From positions 496,001-560,000 of the forward strand of contig NZ_JBJHDO010000001.1 in NCBI RefSeq assembly GCF_050958605.1: 64,000 nt of DNA, written 5' to 3'. Positions 27,189 to 36,272 of the stretch are shown one piece after another. Made by a program: the position numbers and the translations under genes. The notes beneath the pieces are model-generated. The model did not search any database. It was given only the letters and a program-made list of their open reading frames with translations, and had not been told where the DNA came from. Source of the stretch: G016756615 sp050958605 (GTDB lineage: Bacteria > Pseudomonadota > Alphaproteobacteria > Rhizobiales > Rhizobiaceae). How positions within the stretch are numbered: the first letter of the stretch is position 1; each line of letters begins with the position of its first letter.

Positions 27189-28049
27189 ATGGCCTTCACG
27201 CCCCCCGCAATTAAATCCCTCGACGACCTGACCGATCGCTACGGCGTGATCCTATGCGACGTGTGGGGGGTGCTCCACAATGGCGTGCAGCCCTTCGCCA
27301 GGGCCGCGGCAGCTCTATCCCGAGCGCGGGAGAAGGGGCTCGCCGTCGTGTTGATCACCAACGCACCGCGCCCGAACACGAGCATTGTCGCCCAGCTCGC
27401 CGCGATCGGCGTGCCTGACGCGGCCTGGGACCGGATCGTCACCTCGGGCGACGCCACCCGCGACCTGATCGTGGAAGGGCCGCGCAAGATCTTCCATCTG
27501 GGTCCCGAACGCGATCTCGCCATTTATGACGGGCTGGAGGTGGAGATTGTTGAGGAGTTCGAAGCCGCGGGCGTGGTCTGCACGGGCCTGTTCGACGACG
27601 ACACCGAAACTCCCGACGATTATGCCGATATGCTGCGTCGTTTCCGGGCCCGCAACCTCCCCCTCATCTGCGCCAACCCGGACATCGTGGTCGAAAAGGG
27701 CGACCGGCTGATCTGGTGCGCCGGGGCCTTGGCGCGCGACTACGCCCAACTCGGCGGCCGCACGCTGGTCGCCGGCAAGCCGCACGGGCCGATCTATGAG
27801 CTGGCGCTCAAGGAAGCGGCGCAGGTACTCGGCCGGCCGGTCGAGCGGAGCGAGGTGCTGGCGATAGGTGACGGTGTCCTGACCGACGTGAAGGGCGGCG
27901 AGAGCAACGGCCTCGACGTGCTTTTCGTTTCGGCCGGCATCCATGTGCGCGACTATGGCGACCCCGATGCGCCCGACGCCGAGTTGCTGGCGGCGTTCCT
28001 CGACAAGCATGGCCATCGGCCGGCCGCCTATATCCCTAAACTGCGTTAG
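27189..28049 (+). CDS. HAD-superfamily class IIA hydrolase (TIGR01459-type)
   Basis: 286 residues. HAD motif I is ILCDVWGVLHNG (nucleophile Asp in DVWG), motif II VLITNAPRP, the class IIA cap lies between, and the C-terminal motifs are GKPHGPIYELAL and AIGDGVLTDVKGGESNGLDVLFV. The family (relatives of NagD and phosphoglycolate phosphatases) dephosphorylates small metabolites; this alphaproteobacterial subgroup has no assigned substrate. The start is ATG 27189. It lies 9 bp upstream of ribF, a common pairing in rhizobia, which hints at flavin or nucleotide metabolism but does not prove it. Confidence 0.9.
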   Translation: MAFTPPAIKSLDDLTDRYGVILCDVWGVLHNGVQPFARAAAALSRAREKGLAVVLITNAPRPNTSIVAQLAAIGVPDAAWDRIVTSGDATRDLIVEGPRKIFHLGPERDLAIYDGLEVEIVEEFEAAGVVCTGLFDDDTETPDDYADMLRRFRARNLPLICANPDIVVEKGDRLIWCAGALARDYAQLGGRTLVAGKPHGPIYELALKEAAQVLGRPVERSEVLAIGDGVLTDVKGGESNGLDVLFVSAGIHVRDYGDPDAPDAELLAAFLDKHGHRPAAYIPKLR

Positions 28050-28058
28050 GTCTGATCC

Positions 28059-29048
28059 GTGCAGCGGTCCGGTTTCAAACGCATCGCCGATCCTTTTCAG
28101 CTTCCCGCGCCGCTCCGTGGCGGGGTGGTGGCGATCGGCAATTTCGACGGTGTCCATCGCGGCCACCAGGCCGTTCTGGGCAAGGCGCTTGCCGAAGCCC
28201 AGCGCCGTGCCGTTCCGGCGCTCGTGCTGACTTTCGACCCGCATCCGCGCACCGTCTTCCGCCCCGACGTGCCCCTGTTCATCCTCACGCCGCCGCCGGT
28301 CAAGGCGCAACTGGTCGCCGAGCTTGGCTTCGACGCGATGGTCGAGCAGCGCTTCACGCGCGACTTCGCCTCGAATTCCGCCGAGGACTTCGTGATCGGC
28401 GTGCTCGATCGCGGTCTCGGGATCAGTCATGTCGTCACGGGGTTCGATTTCCATTTCGGCAAAGACCGACAAGGCGGCCCGGCCTTCCTGATGGCCTCCG
28501 GCGAGAAGCATGGTTTCGGCGTCACGCTGGTCGACGCTTTCCGCGACGAAGGCGCCGAGGTCATCTCGTCAAGCCGCATCCGCCAATTGCTGACCGAAGG
28601 CGAAGTCGTGCAAGCGGCTGGTTTGCTTGGCTATCGCTATACGGTCGAAGCCCAGGTGACCGGGGGCAAGCGGCTTGGGCGAACGCTCGGTTTCCCCACG
28701 GCGAACATGATGCTTTCGCCCAGCGTGACCTTGAAGCACGGCATCTATGCGGTGCGTTTTCGGAAGGCTGACGGCACGTTGTTCGACGGGGTGGCCAGTT
28801 TCGGGCGGCGGCCGACGGTCGACGAAAACGGCGCGCCGCTGCTCGAGACCTATGTGTTCGACTTTTCCGGCGACCTTTATGGTGAGACCTGCGCCGTCTC
28901 CTTCTTCGGCTATCTCCGCGGCGAGGAGAAATTCGATGGCCTCGACGCGCTGGTTGCCCAGATGAAACGCGACGAAGCCGAAGCGCGCGCCATGCTCGCG
29001 GGCGTCAGGCCTCTGTCCGCGCTCGACTTGACGGTCGCCTTTCCCTGA
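28059..29048 (+). CDS. ribF: Bifunctional riboflavin kinase / FAD synthetase
   Basis: 329 residues. The N-terminal FMN adenylyltransferase domain has the nucleotidyltransferase motif AIGNFDGVHRGHQAVL, TFDPHPRTVF, and the second motif ISSSRIRQLL. The C-terminal riboflavin kinase domain shows GKRLGRTLGFPTANM and later YGETCAVSFFGYLRGEEKFD. It converts riboflavin to FMN and FAD. The start is GTG 28059, 9 bp after the HAD gene stop. No FMN riboswitch is visible upstream. ileS follows after 258 bp. Confidence 0.95.
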   Translation: MQRSGFKRIADPFQLPAPLRGGVVAIGNFDGVHRGHQAVLGKALAEAQRRAVPALVLTFDPHPRTVFRPDVPLFILTPPPVKAQLVAELGFDAMVEQRFTRDFASNSAEDFVIGVLDRGLGISHVVTGFDFHFGKDRQGGPAFLMASGEKHGFGVTLVDAFRDEGAEVISSSRIRQLLTEGEVVQAAGLLGYRYTVEAQVTGGKRLGRTLGFPTANMMLSPSVTLKHGIYAVRFRKADGTLFDGVASFGRRPTVDENGAPLLETYVFDFSGDLYGETCAVSFFGYLRGEEKFDGLDALVAQMKRDEAEARAMLAGVRPLSALDLTVAFP

Positions 29049-29306
29049 AAGCGACATTTCCTGCTTTCTTGCTCTGATCCGGGCAACGGCGCAAAACCGG
29101 GCTTTCCAACACGTCCCGGCTCCGCTAAATAGCCGGTCATGACCATGCGCGCGTCCTTCGCGATACGAATTACCAGCCCGGTGTTCCGGGCGGCCTGAAG
29201 CCGCCGGAACCGCCGGGATTTCCGCGCGCCCTCTCGCGCTTGCTCCAAATTATGTTAGTTGGACGCCCGAGGCTTTTGGCCGCCGGGCAACGCATATGGC
29301 AGAACC

Positions 29307-32273
29307 ATGACCGATACCGCCGAGAAGATCGACTATTCGAAGACACTTTATTTGCCGCAGACGGATTTTCCGATGCGCGCCGGGCTGCCTGAGAAGGAGC
29401 CTGCCATCGTCAAGCGCTGGCAGGAGATGGATCTCTATCGCAGGCTGCGCGAGGATGCCGCCGGCCGTGAGAAATTCGTTCTCCACGATGGACCGCCTTA
29501 CGCCAACGGCAACATCCATATCGGCCATGCCCTCAACAAGGTTCTGAAGGACATCATCACGCGTTCCTTCCAGATGCGCGGCTACGATTCGAACTATGTA
29601 CCGGGTTGGGACTGCCATGGCCTGCCGATCGAATGGAAGATCGAGGAGCAGTACCGGGCCAAGGGCAAGAACAAGGACGAGGTCCCGGTCAACGAATTTC
29701 GCCGCGAATGCCGCGATTTCGCCACTCATTGGATCAAGGTCCAGACGGAGGAGTTCCAGCGATTGGGCGTGGTGGGGGACTTCAAGAATCCCTACACGAC
29801 CATGGCCTTCCATGCCGAGGCGCGCATTGCGGGCGAACTCTTGAAATTCTCCATGTCCGGCCAGCTCTATCGCGGCTCCAAGCCCGTGATGTGGAGCGTG
29901 GTCGAGCGTACCGCGCTGGCCGAGGCCGAGGTGGAGTATCAGGACTACGAATCCGACACGATCTGGGCGAAGTTCCCGGTCTTGTCCACGGTATCGGGTG
30001 CCGCGCCCGGCAAGGATTTGCTTGGCGCTGCGGTCGTCATCTGGACGACCACGCCTTGGACGATCCCCGGCAACCGGGCGGTCAGCTATTCGCCTCGGGT
30101 CGAATATGGCCTCTACGAGGTAACCGCGGCCGAGAACGACTTCGGCCCGCGTCCGGGCGAGAAGCTGATCTTCGCCGATGCCCTGGCGGAAGAATCCTTC
30201 GCCAAGGCGAAGCTGCAATATCGACGTCTGCGCGCGCTTCCGGCCGAGGAGCTCGGTTCACTGACACTTTCCCATCCCCTCAAGGGCTTGGGCGGCGGCT
30301 ACGGTTTCGTCGTTCCCATGCTGGCGGGCGATCATGTGACCGATGACGCGGGCACGGGCTTCGTGCATACGGCTCCCGGTCACGGCCGCGAGGACTTCGA
30401 CGCCTGGATGGACGCGGCCCGTGATCTCGATGCGCGCGGCATCGACACACGCCTGCCCTTCACGGTCGACGATGCCGGCTTCTTCACCGATGACGCACCG
30501 GGCTTCGGACCGGATCGTGAAGGTGGGGCGGCTCGCGTGCTCGACGACAACGGCAAGAAAGGCAATGCCAACCAGGCCGTGATCGACGAACTGATCAAGC
30601 ACGACATGCTTTTCGCGCGCGGCCGGCTGAAGCACTCCTATCCGCATTCCTGGCGCTCCAAGAAGCCGGTGATCTTCCGCAACACGCCGCAATGGTTCGT
30701 CTATATGGACAAGGACCTCGGCGGGTTCGGACTGGAGGACGGCGTCGCTCCGCCCGCGGGAAAGGACACCCTGCGCAATCGCGCGCTCGCTGCGATCGAC
30801 GCGACGCGCTTCGTGCCGCCGGGCGGTCAGACCAGGCTGCGTTCCATGATCGAGGAGAGGCCGGACTGGGTCTTGTCACGCCAGCGCGCCTGGGGCGTCC
30901 CGATCGCCATCTTCGCCGATGAAAAGGGCGAGGTGCTCAGGGACCCCGAGGTCAATGCCCGCATCGTCGCAGCCTTCGAGGAGGAGGGAGCCGACGCCTG
31001 GTTCGCCGAGGGCGCGCGAGAGCGGTTCCTGGGTTCGCGGGCCAACGAGCCTTGGGCACAGGTCATGGATATCCTCGACGTCTGGTTCGATTCCGGTTCG
31101 ACCCACACATTCACGCTGGAGGACCGGCCGGATCTCAAATGGCCCGCCGATGTCTATCTCGAGGGTTCCGACCAGCATCGCGGCTGGTTCCATTCCTCGC
31201 TTCTGGAAAGTTCCGGCACGCGGGGCAGGGCGCCTTACAACGCGGTCGTCACCCATGGCTTCACCATGGACGAGGATGGCCGCAAGATGTCCAAGTCGCT
31301 CGGCAATACGGTCGTCCCGCAGGACGTCATCAAGCAGTCGGGCGCCGACATTCTGCGGCTCTGGGTGGCTACGACCGATTATTGGGAAGACCAGCGCCTC
31401 GGAAAGAACGTGCTGCAGACCAATGTCGATGCCTATCGCAAGCTGCGCAACACGATTCGCTGGATGCTCGGCACGCTCGCCCACGATACAGGCGAGGCGG
31501 TCGCGCTGGACCAGATGCCGGAGCTGGAACGGCTGATGCTGCATCGCCTGTCGGAACTGGACGAGGTGGTGCGCTCGGGTTACGACGCCTTCGATTTCAA
31601 GCGGGTCGCAAAAGCCTTGCTCGACTTCATGGTCGTCGATCTCTCGGCCTTCTATTTCGACATCCGCAAGGACGCGCTCTACTGCGATGCGCCTTCGAGC
31701 GTCAGGCGCAAGGCGGCCGTCGCGGTGGTCAGGCACCTGTTCGACAATCTGACGACCTGGCTTGCGCCGATGCTGCCCTTCACGACCGAGGAAGCCTGGC
31801 TCGACCGCTATCCCGGTTCAGAATCGGTGCATCTGGAACAGTTCCGTCTCGTACCGGCGGAATGGCGCAACGAGGCGCTTGCGGAGAAGTGGCGCAAGAT
31901 CCGGCAGGTTCGCCGTGTCGTCACCGGGGCGCTGGAGATCGAGCGGGCGAAGAAGACGATCGGCTCCTCGCTCGAGGCGGCGCCGACTGTTCACGTCACG
32001 GATTCCGAACTGCTGGCGGCGCTGGAAGATGTCGACCTCGCCGAGATCAGCATCACCAGCGCCATTTCGGTCACCGGTTCCCCGCCCGTGGGTGAGGCCT
32101 TCACGCTGGACGAGGTGAAGGGAGTGGCCGTGGTGCCCGGGCTTGCTTCGGGGCGCAAATGCGCGCGTTCCTGGCGCTTCACCGACGATGTCGGCACCGA
32201 CCCGGAATTTCCGGACGTCTCGTCGCGCGACGCCGGTGCTTTGCGGGAACTGAGGGCGCTGGGTCGCCTCTGA
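29307..32273 (+). CDS. ileS: Isoleucyl-tRNA synthetase
   Basis: 988 residues. Class I motif HIGH at 71-74 in PPYANGNIHIGHALNK and KMSKS at 660-664 in DGRKMSKSLGN. The CP1 editing domain lies between (WTTTPWTIPGNRAVSYSP, GTGFVHTAPGHGREDFDAW). The C-terminal anticodon-binding domain has DNLTTWLAPMLPFTTEEAW. The C-terminus ends without a CxxC zinc pair, as in several alphaproteobacterial IleRS. The start is ATG 29307; the frame upstream (from 29259) lacks a ribosome site. The ~258 bp upstream contain a GGCGGCC/GGCTTCAGGCC-type hairpin but no T-box, as expected outside Firmicutes. Confidence 0.96.
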   Translation: MTDTAEKIDYSKTLYLPQTDFPMRAGLPEKEPAIVKRWQEMDLYRRLREDAAGREKFVLHDGPPYANGNIHIGHALNKVLKDIITRSFQMRGYDSNYVPGWDCHGLPIEWKIEEQYRAKGKNKDEVPVNEFRRECRDFATHWIKVQTEEFQRLGVVGDFKNPYTTMAFHAEARIAGELLKFSMSGQLYRGSKPVMWSVVERTALAEAEVEYQDYESDTIWAKFPVLSTVSGAAPGKDLLGAAVVIWTTTPWTIPGNRAVSYSPRVEYGLYEVTAAENDFGPRPGEKLIFADALAEESFAKAKLQYRRLRALPAEELGSLTLSHPLKGLGGGYGFVVPMLAGDHVTDDAGTGFVHTAPGHGREDFDAWMDAARDLDARGIDTRLPFTVDDAGFFTDDAPGFGPDREGGAARVLDDNGKKGNANQAVIDELIKHDMLFARGRLKHSYPHSWRSKKPVIFRNTPQWFVYMDKDLGGFGLEDGVAPPAGKDTLRNRALAAIDATRFVPPGGQTRLRSMIEERPDWVLSRQRAWGVPIAIFADEKGEVLRDPEVNARIVAAFEEEGADAWFAEGARERFLGSRANEPWAQVMDILDVWFDSGSTHTFTLEDRPDLKWPADVYLEGSDQHRGWFHSSLLESSGTRGRAPYNAVVTHGFTMDEDGRKMSKSLGNTVVPQDVIKQSGADILRLWVATTDYWEDQRLGKNVLQTNVDAYRKLRNTIRWMLGTLAHDTGEAVALDQMPELERLMLHRLSELDEVVRSGYDAFDFKRVAKALLDFMVVDLSAFYFDIRKDALYCDAPSSVRRKAAVAVVRHLFDNLTTWLAPMLPFTTEEAWLDRYPGSESVHLEQFRLVPAEWRNEALAEKWRKIRQVRRVVTGALEIERAKKTIGSSLEAAPTVHVTDSELLAALEDVDLAEISITSAISVTGSPPVGEAFTLDEVKGVAVVPGLASGRKCARSWRFTDDVGTDPEFPDVSSRDAGALRELRALGRL

Positions 32274-32429
32274 GTACTCCCGGTCGTTGCGCCCCGGCGC
32301 GGCATGCGATAAAAGCCGCGCCGGACGTGACGCCACGTTGTCGCCGGATTTGTCGGCCATACGTCGCTGAAACAATTTATAATGCTTTCCGTTTTTCGAG
32401 CGAGAGGCGGTTCTGGTGGGACTTTCCGG

Positions 32430-33191
32430 ATGAGGCATATGCACGCGCGCTTGGCCGTTTCCGCGCCGTTGATCGTTTCTGCGCTTGTGTTGGCCGGCTG
32501 CATGGGCTCGCCCACTTACGGCACGGGAACGCAGGCGCATGAGCAACTGCTTTCCGACGTAACGGGGGTGCTGTCGATCGCGCCGAACAAAGACAAGAAG
32601 CAGATCGACTACAAGCCTCGTCCCGAACTGGTCCGGCCGGGGAAAGGTGCGACTGCCAGCCTGCCGACTCCTCAGCAGAATATAGCGAGTGTCGGCAGCC
32701 CAGCCTGGCCGGAATCGCCTGAGCAGTTGCGCGCGCGGCTGCGCGCGGAAGCGACGGCCAACCAGGACAACCCGTCCTACGTCTCACCGATCGCCGGGGC
32801 TACTGAAACCAAGAGCGGCATTACGTCGGGCGCTCGCTTCGGCGAACGCGGCAATTTCGAGATTCCCTCGGCCGGGCCGGACAATTCGGGAGTTCGCGAA
32901 AGCAGCCGGGGCATCACCTCGGCGGCGCGCTTCGGAGAACGCGGCAATTTCGAGGTCCGTGAGGGTGACGGCGAGAAGCAGCGCGAAGCCTTCAACAAGC
33001 GTCTGGCCGAGACCAAGCAGGGTAGCCCGACCAGCCGAAAATATCTGAGCGAGCCGCCGCTGGTCTATCGCGAACCTGCGACGTCCGCGCCGACCGGCGA
33101 TGTCGGCGAGGACGAATGGCGCAAGGAGCGCCGCCAGAAGAAAGCTGCGACCAAGGGTTCGAGCTGGCGGGACTGGGTGCCGGGGCTCTAA
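32430..33191 (+). CDS. Predicted outer-membrane lipoprotein with a repeated 15-residue motif
   Basis: 253 residues. The signal peptide ends in a lipobox LAGC with the acylated cysteine at C24. The mature part is hydrophilic and low in predicted secondary structure. It contains a near-perfect tandem motif, GITSGARFGERGNFE (130-144) and GITSAARFGERGNFE (161-175), and a basic C-terminus (WRKERRQKK...SSWRDWVPGL). I do not recognise a functional domain. It follows ileS on the same strand. An alternative start is the ATG three codons later. Confidence 0.8.
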   Translation: MRHMHARLAVSAPLIVSALVLAGCMGSPTYGTGTQAHEQLLSDVTGVLSIAPNKDKKQIDYKPRPELVRPGKGATASLPTPQQNIASVGSPAWPESPEQLRARLRAEATANQDNPSYVSPIAGATETKSGITSGARFGERGNFEIPSAGPDNSGVRESSRGITSAARFGERGNFEVREGDGEKQREAFNKRLAETKQGSPTSRKYLSEPPLVYREPATSAPTGDVGEDEWRKERRQKKAATKGSSWRDWVPGL

Positions 33192-33201
33192 ACCCGAACG
33201 G

Positions 33202-33654
33202 TTAGATCTCCCGTCTTTCCCGGAAGAAGTCCCTCAGAAGGGCTGAAGCGCGGACTTCGCCGATACCGGAATAAATTTCCGGCATATGGTGGCAGGTTTC
33301 CGACGAAAAGAACCGGACCCCGTTGATCACCGCGCCGCCCTTTTCGTCGGCGGCTCCGAAATACAGCCGGCGCAGGCGGGCAAAGGAGATCGCCGCCGCG
33401 CACATTGTGCAGGGCTCCAGAGTGACGTAGAGATCGGCTCCGGTGAGCCGCTCCGAGGATAGCTTGGCGGAGGCCTCACGGATCGCCAGCATCTCGGCAT
33501 GGGCCGTCGGATCGTTGAGTTCGCGGGTGCGGTTGCCGGCGCTTGCCAGCACCGAGCTGCCCGAAACGATCACCGCGCCGACAGGCACTTCGCCGCGTGC
33601 CGCCGCAGCTTCCGCTTCGGCGAAGGCCAGCGCCATGTAATCTCGCCGCGTCAA
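33202..33654 (-). CDS. tadA: tRNA-specific adenosine deaminase TadA
   Basis: 150 residues. TadA converts A34 to inosine in tRNA-Arg(ACG), and is essential in most bacteria. Zinc and catalytic residues are HAE (H52, E54 in DPTAHAEML) and PCTMC (C82, C85). I start at TTG 33654 because a strong GGAGG lies 8 bp upstream and homologues begin several residues before the internal Met; the ATG at 33636 is the alternative (144 aa). Divergent from rluB across 76 bp. An open antisense frame continues upstream through rluB but is not coding. Confidence 0.92.
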   Translation of the reverse strand: MTRRDYMALAFAEAEAAAARGEVPVGAVIVSGSSVLASAGNRTRELNDPTAHAEMLAIREASAKLSSERLTGADLYVTLEPCTMCAAAISFARLRRLYFGAADEKGGAVINGVRFFSSETCHHMPEIYSGIGEVRASALLRDFFRERREI

Positions 33655-33730
33655 CAGCTCTACCTCCGGACATTTCCCTCGCGCGCCCCGAACGTTACTG
33701 CTACACCGCGCCTCGAAAGGCAAAGATCCT

Positions 33731-35617
33731 ATGGACGACGAACGAAAAAAACCGCCGCTCCGACGCGGCCCCAAAGCCAGTGGTGGAAAATCCGGCAGCC
33801 CGCGCGACGGAGATCGCAGGAAAACCGGAAAGGCCGGCTCCGAAAAGCCCTTTCGCAGTGACAAGAAACCCTTTGCCAAGCGACGTGATGGCGAAACCGC
33901 TGGCGGCGACAGGCCCAAGCGTGATTTTCGCCGCGACGATCGTCCGCGAGACGCCGGCGAGGGCACATTTGGCAGCAAGGCCCGAGGCCAGCGATCCGAG
34001 CGCCAACCTTTCGCCAAGCGCACAGAAGGAGAGCGTGGGCCGCGCCGTTTCGAACGCACCGAACGCAATGACGGTGAGTTGCGCCGCGAACGGCCGTTTC
34101 GTGGCGGGCCTCGCCCGGAAGGCTTCGAACGTCGGAACGATAGATCTTCTGATGAGGGCAGGCCGCGCAGTTTCCGGCGTGACACGGCGGAGGAGGGCAC
34201 CCGCCCGCCTCGCGGGGACAGGCCGTTCGAGAAGCGCGGCGAAGGCAGCCAGCGTCCGGGCCGCCGAGAGCGGGCGGAATTGCCGACGGGGGAACGGCCC
34301 AAGCGCATGGAACGGCCGGCGCGCGGACGTCCGAACGAGGACCGCAAGCCATTCGTACGCAGGGCGGAACCTGCCGAAGCGGAGCCCGGTGAGCGCATTG
34401 CCAAGCGACTTGCACGTGCCGGCATCGCCTCTCGTCGCGACGCCGAGAATTTGATCGCGGCTGGCCGCGTCAGCGTGAATGGGAAGGTCTTGGCCTCGCC
34501 GGCCTTCAATGTCCTGCCGGAGGACAGGATCGAGCTCGATGGTACGCTGATCCCCCCGGTCGAGCGAACCCGACTGTTCCTGTTCCACAAGCCGGCCGGG
34601 CTCGTGACGACAAATCGCGATCCGGAAGGCCGAAGGACCGTCTTCGATATTCTCCCCAAGGAACTACCGCGGCTGATGACGGTCGGTCGGCTCGACATCA
34701 ACACTGAAGGCCTGCTGCTTCTTACCAATGATGGCGGACTCGCGCGGGTGCTCGAACTGCCGACGACGGGATGGCTGAGGCGCTATCGTGTACGCGTGCA
34801 CGGCAAGGTCGACGAAAGGAACCTTGCCGGTCTCAAGGACGGCATTGCCGTCGATGGCGTCTTCTACGGCTCGGTCGAAGCGTCGCTCGACCGCGAACAG
34901 GGTACCAATGCCTGGCTGACCATTGGCCTGCGCGAGGGCAAGAACCGGGAGGTGAAGAACATCCTGGGCGCCCTCGGCCTTGAGGTCACGCGCTTGATCC
35001 GGATTTCCTACGGGCCTTTTCAACTCGGCGAACTGCCGGAGGGCACCGTACAGGAATTGAAGGGCAAGATGCTGCGCGACCAACTCGGGGAAAGGCTGAT
35101 CGAGGAGGCCGGTGCAAATTTCGAAGCGCCGATTACCAAGCCTTTCTCGAACAAACCCGTACGCGCCGAGCGAGATATGCGCGAGGATCGGCCACGTAGG
35201 ACGGACGACGGCATGCTCGGAACGATCGGCGAAGGCGGGCTGATCAAGGCCCGCAAGCGACGTGAAAACAGTCGCGACGAAGCGCTTTCGCGCCTGTCGA
35301 CGCGGCCGGACCGTGGCGAGAGGGCAGGCGCGCGCGCGGAGCGTGGCGCGAGGAAGTCCGGCGAGCGGGAGCAGCGTGCGATCGAGCCTCCCGGCGGCCG
35401 CAAGGCCAATGTGTGGATGGCGCCCGGCGCGCGGCCGCAGGGCAAGGGCCGGCTCGAAGCCGAGGCTGCGAAGACCAAGGCCGGCAAGGAGCGGAAGGCC
35501 GGGTCCAAGCCGTTCGCCAAGCAGCGCCCAGACGGCGCCAAGGGCGGAACCCGGCCACGCGGCGAGGGACCGACGACGCCGCGCAGGGGAAAAGGCGATG
35601 CGGATCGTCGGCGGTGA
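33731..35617 (+). CDS. rluB: RluB/RsuA-family rRNA pseudouridine synthase with long charged extensions
   Basis: 628 residues, more than twice the enzyme core. Residues 1-215 are an Arg/Lys/Gly/Glu-rich low-complexity extension. An S4 domain follows (RIAKRLARAGIASRRDAENLI, ~221-270), then the RsuA-type catalytic domain with the active-site aspartate D322 in VGRLDINTEGLLLLTNDG and the end of the core near RISYGPFQLGELPEG. From about 460 to 628 there is another basic, disordered tail. RluB makes the pseudouridine at 23S position 2605 (E. coli numbering); RluE/RluF-like specificity cannot be excluded. It overlaps rsmD by 20 bp. Confidence 0.92.
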   Translation: MDDERKKPPLRRGPKASGGKSGSPRDGDRRKTGKAGSEKPFRSDKKPFAKRRDGETAGGDRPKRDFRRDDRPRDAGEGTFGSKARGQRSERQPFAKRTEGERGPRRFERTERNDGELRRERPFRGGPRPEGFERRNDRSSDEGRPRSFRRDTAEEGTRPPRGDRPFEKRGEGSQRPGRRERAELPTGERPKRMERPARGRPNEDRKPFVRRAEPAEAEPGERIAKRLARAGIASRRDAENLIAAGRVSVNGKVLASPAFNVLPEDRIELDGTLIPPVERTRLFLFHKPAGLVTTNRDPEGRRTVFDILPKELPRLMTVGRLDINTEGLLLLTNDGGLARVLELPTTGWLRRYRVRVHGKVDERNLAGLKDGIAVDGVFYGSVEASLDREQGTNAWLTIGLREGKNREVKNILGALGLEVTRLIRISYGPFQLGELPEGTVQELKGKMLRDQLGERLIEEAGANFEAPITKPFSNKPVRAERDMREDRPRRTDDGMLGTIGEGGLIKARKRRENSRDEALSRLSTRPDRGERAGARAERGARKSGEREQRAIEPPGGRKANVWMAPGARPQGKGRLEAEAAKTKAGKERKAGSKPFAKQRPDGAKGGTRPRGEGPTTPRRGKGDADRRR

Positions 35618-36155
35618 GTTTCGCGGCAGGCCTCTGGCCACGCCGCGCGACAATGCAATACGTCCCACGACCGACCGCACGCGAGAAGCGGTGTTCAACG
35701 TATTGGCCCATCGTTTTGGCGGGCGTCTCGAAGGCGCCCGGGTGCTCGACCTTTTCGCCGGCACGGGTGCGCTCGGCATCGAAGCACTGTCACGCGGCGC
35801 AAGCCATTGCCTCTTCGTTGAGGAAACGGCTGAAGGGCGTGGGCTGATCCGCGCCAATGTCGAGGCCTTCGGCCTGCAAGGCCGGACAAAGGTCTTCCGG
35901 CGCGACGCGACGAGCCTCGGCGATGCCGGCACGATCCAGCCATTCGGCCTGGTCTTTGCCGATCCGCCCTACGGCAGGGGCTTCGGCGAAAAATCCCTGC
36001 AGGCAGCCAAGCGAGGTCGCTGGTTGTTGCCGCGGGCGCTCTGCGTCGTCGAGGAGACGGCGTCCGTCGCCTTCGATCCCGGGCCCGGTTTTTCGGTGCT
36101 CGACGAGCGCAATTACGGCGAGACAATCATCCGCTTCATCGAGGCCGAGACGTAA
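35598..36155 (+). CDS. rsmD: 16S rRNA (guanine-966 N2) methyltransferase RsmD
   Basis: 185 residues. N-terminal MRIVGGEFRGRPLATP and TTDRTREAVFNVL are diagnostic for RsmD. SAM motif I is VLDLFAGTGALGIEALSRGA, and the catalytic N-MTase motif is FADPPYGRG. It methylates G966 in 16S rRNA. ATG 35598 lies inside the end of rluB (20-bp overlap), so the two rRNA-modification genes are translationally coupled. Confidence 0.94.
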   Translation: MRIVGGEFRGRPLATPRDNAIRPTTDRTREAVFNVLAHRFGGRLEGARVLDLFAGTGALGIEALSRGASHCLFVEETAEGRGLIRANVEAFGLQGRTKVFRRDATSLGDAGTIQPFGLVFADPPYGRGFGEKSLQAAKRGRWLLPRALCVVEETASVAFDPGPGFSVLDERNYGETIIRFIEAET

Positions 36156-36272
36156 GGGATATCCGCTTCGCCCGAGTTCGGCCTTGTTTGCCGCTTCAGA
36201 TGACACGGAATTAACTTACCTGGCCCGGGATGGCGGCCTATAAGCACACCGGATCAATCACAGGGCGAACAG

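Noticed and set aside
29049..29306. Structured leader upstream of ileS
   Set aside because: There is a GC-rich hairpin but no T-box specifier or other recognisable riboswitch element, and T-boxes are not expected in this group.
33655..34728. Extension of the tadA frame antisense through rluB
   Set aside because: TadA homologues are about 150 residues; the extension is Arg/Ser/Pro-rich shadow of the rluB low-complexity region.
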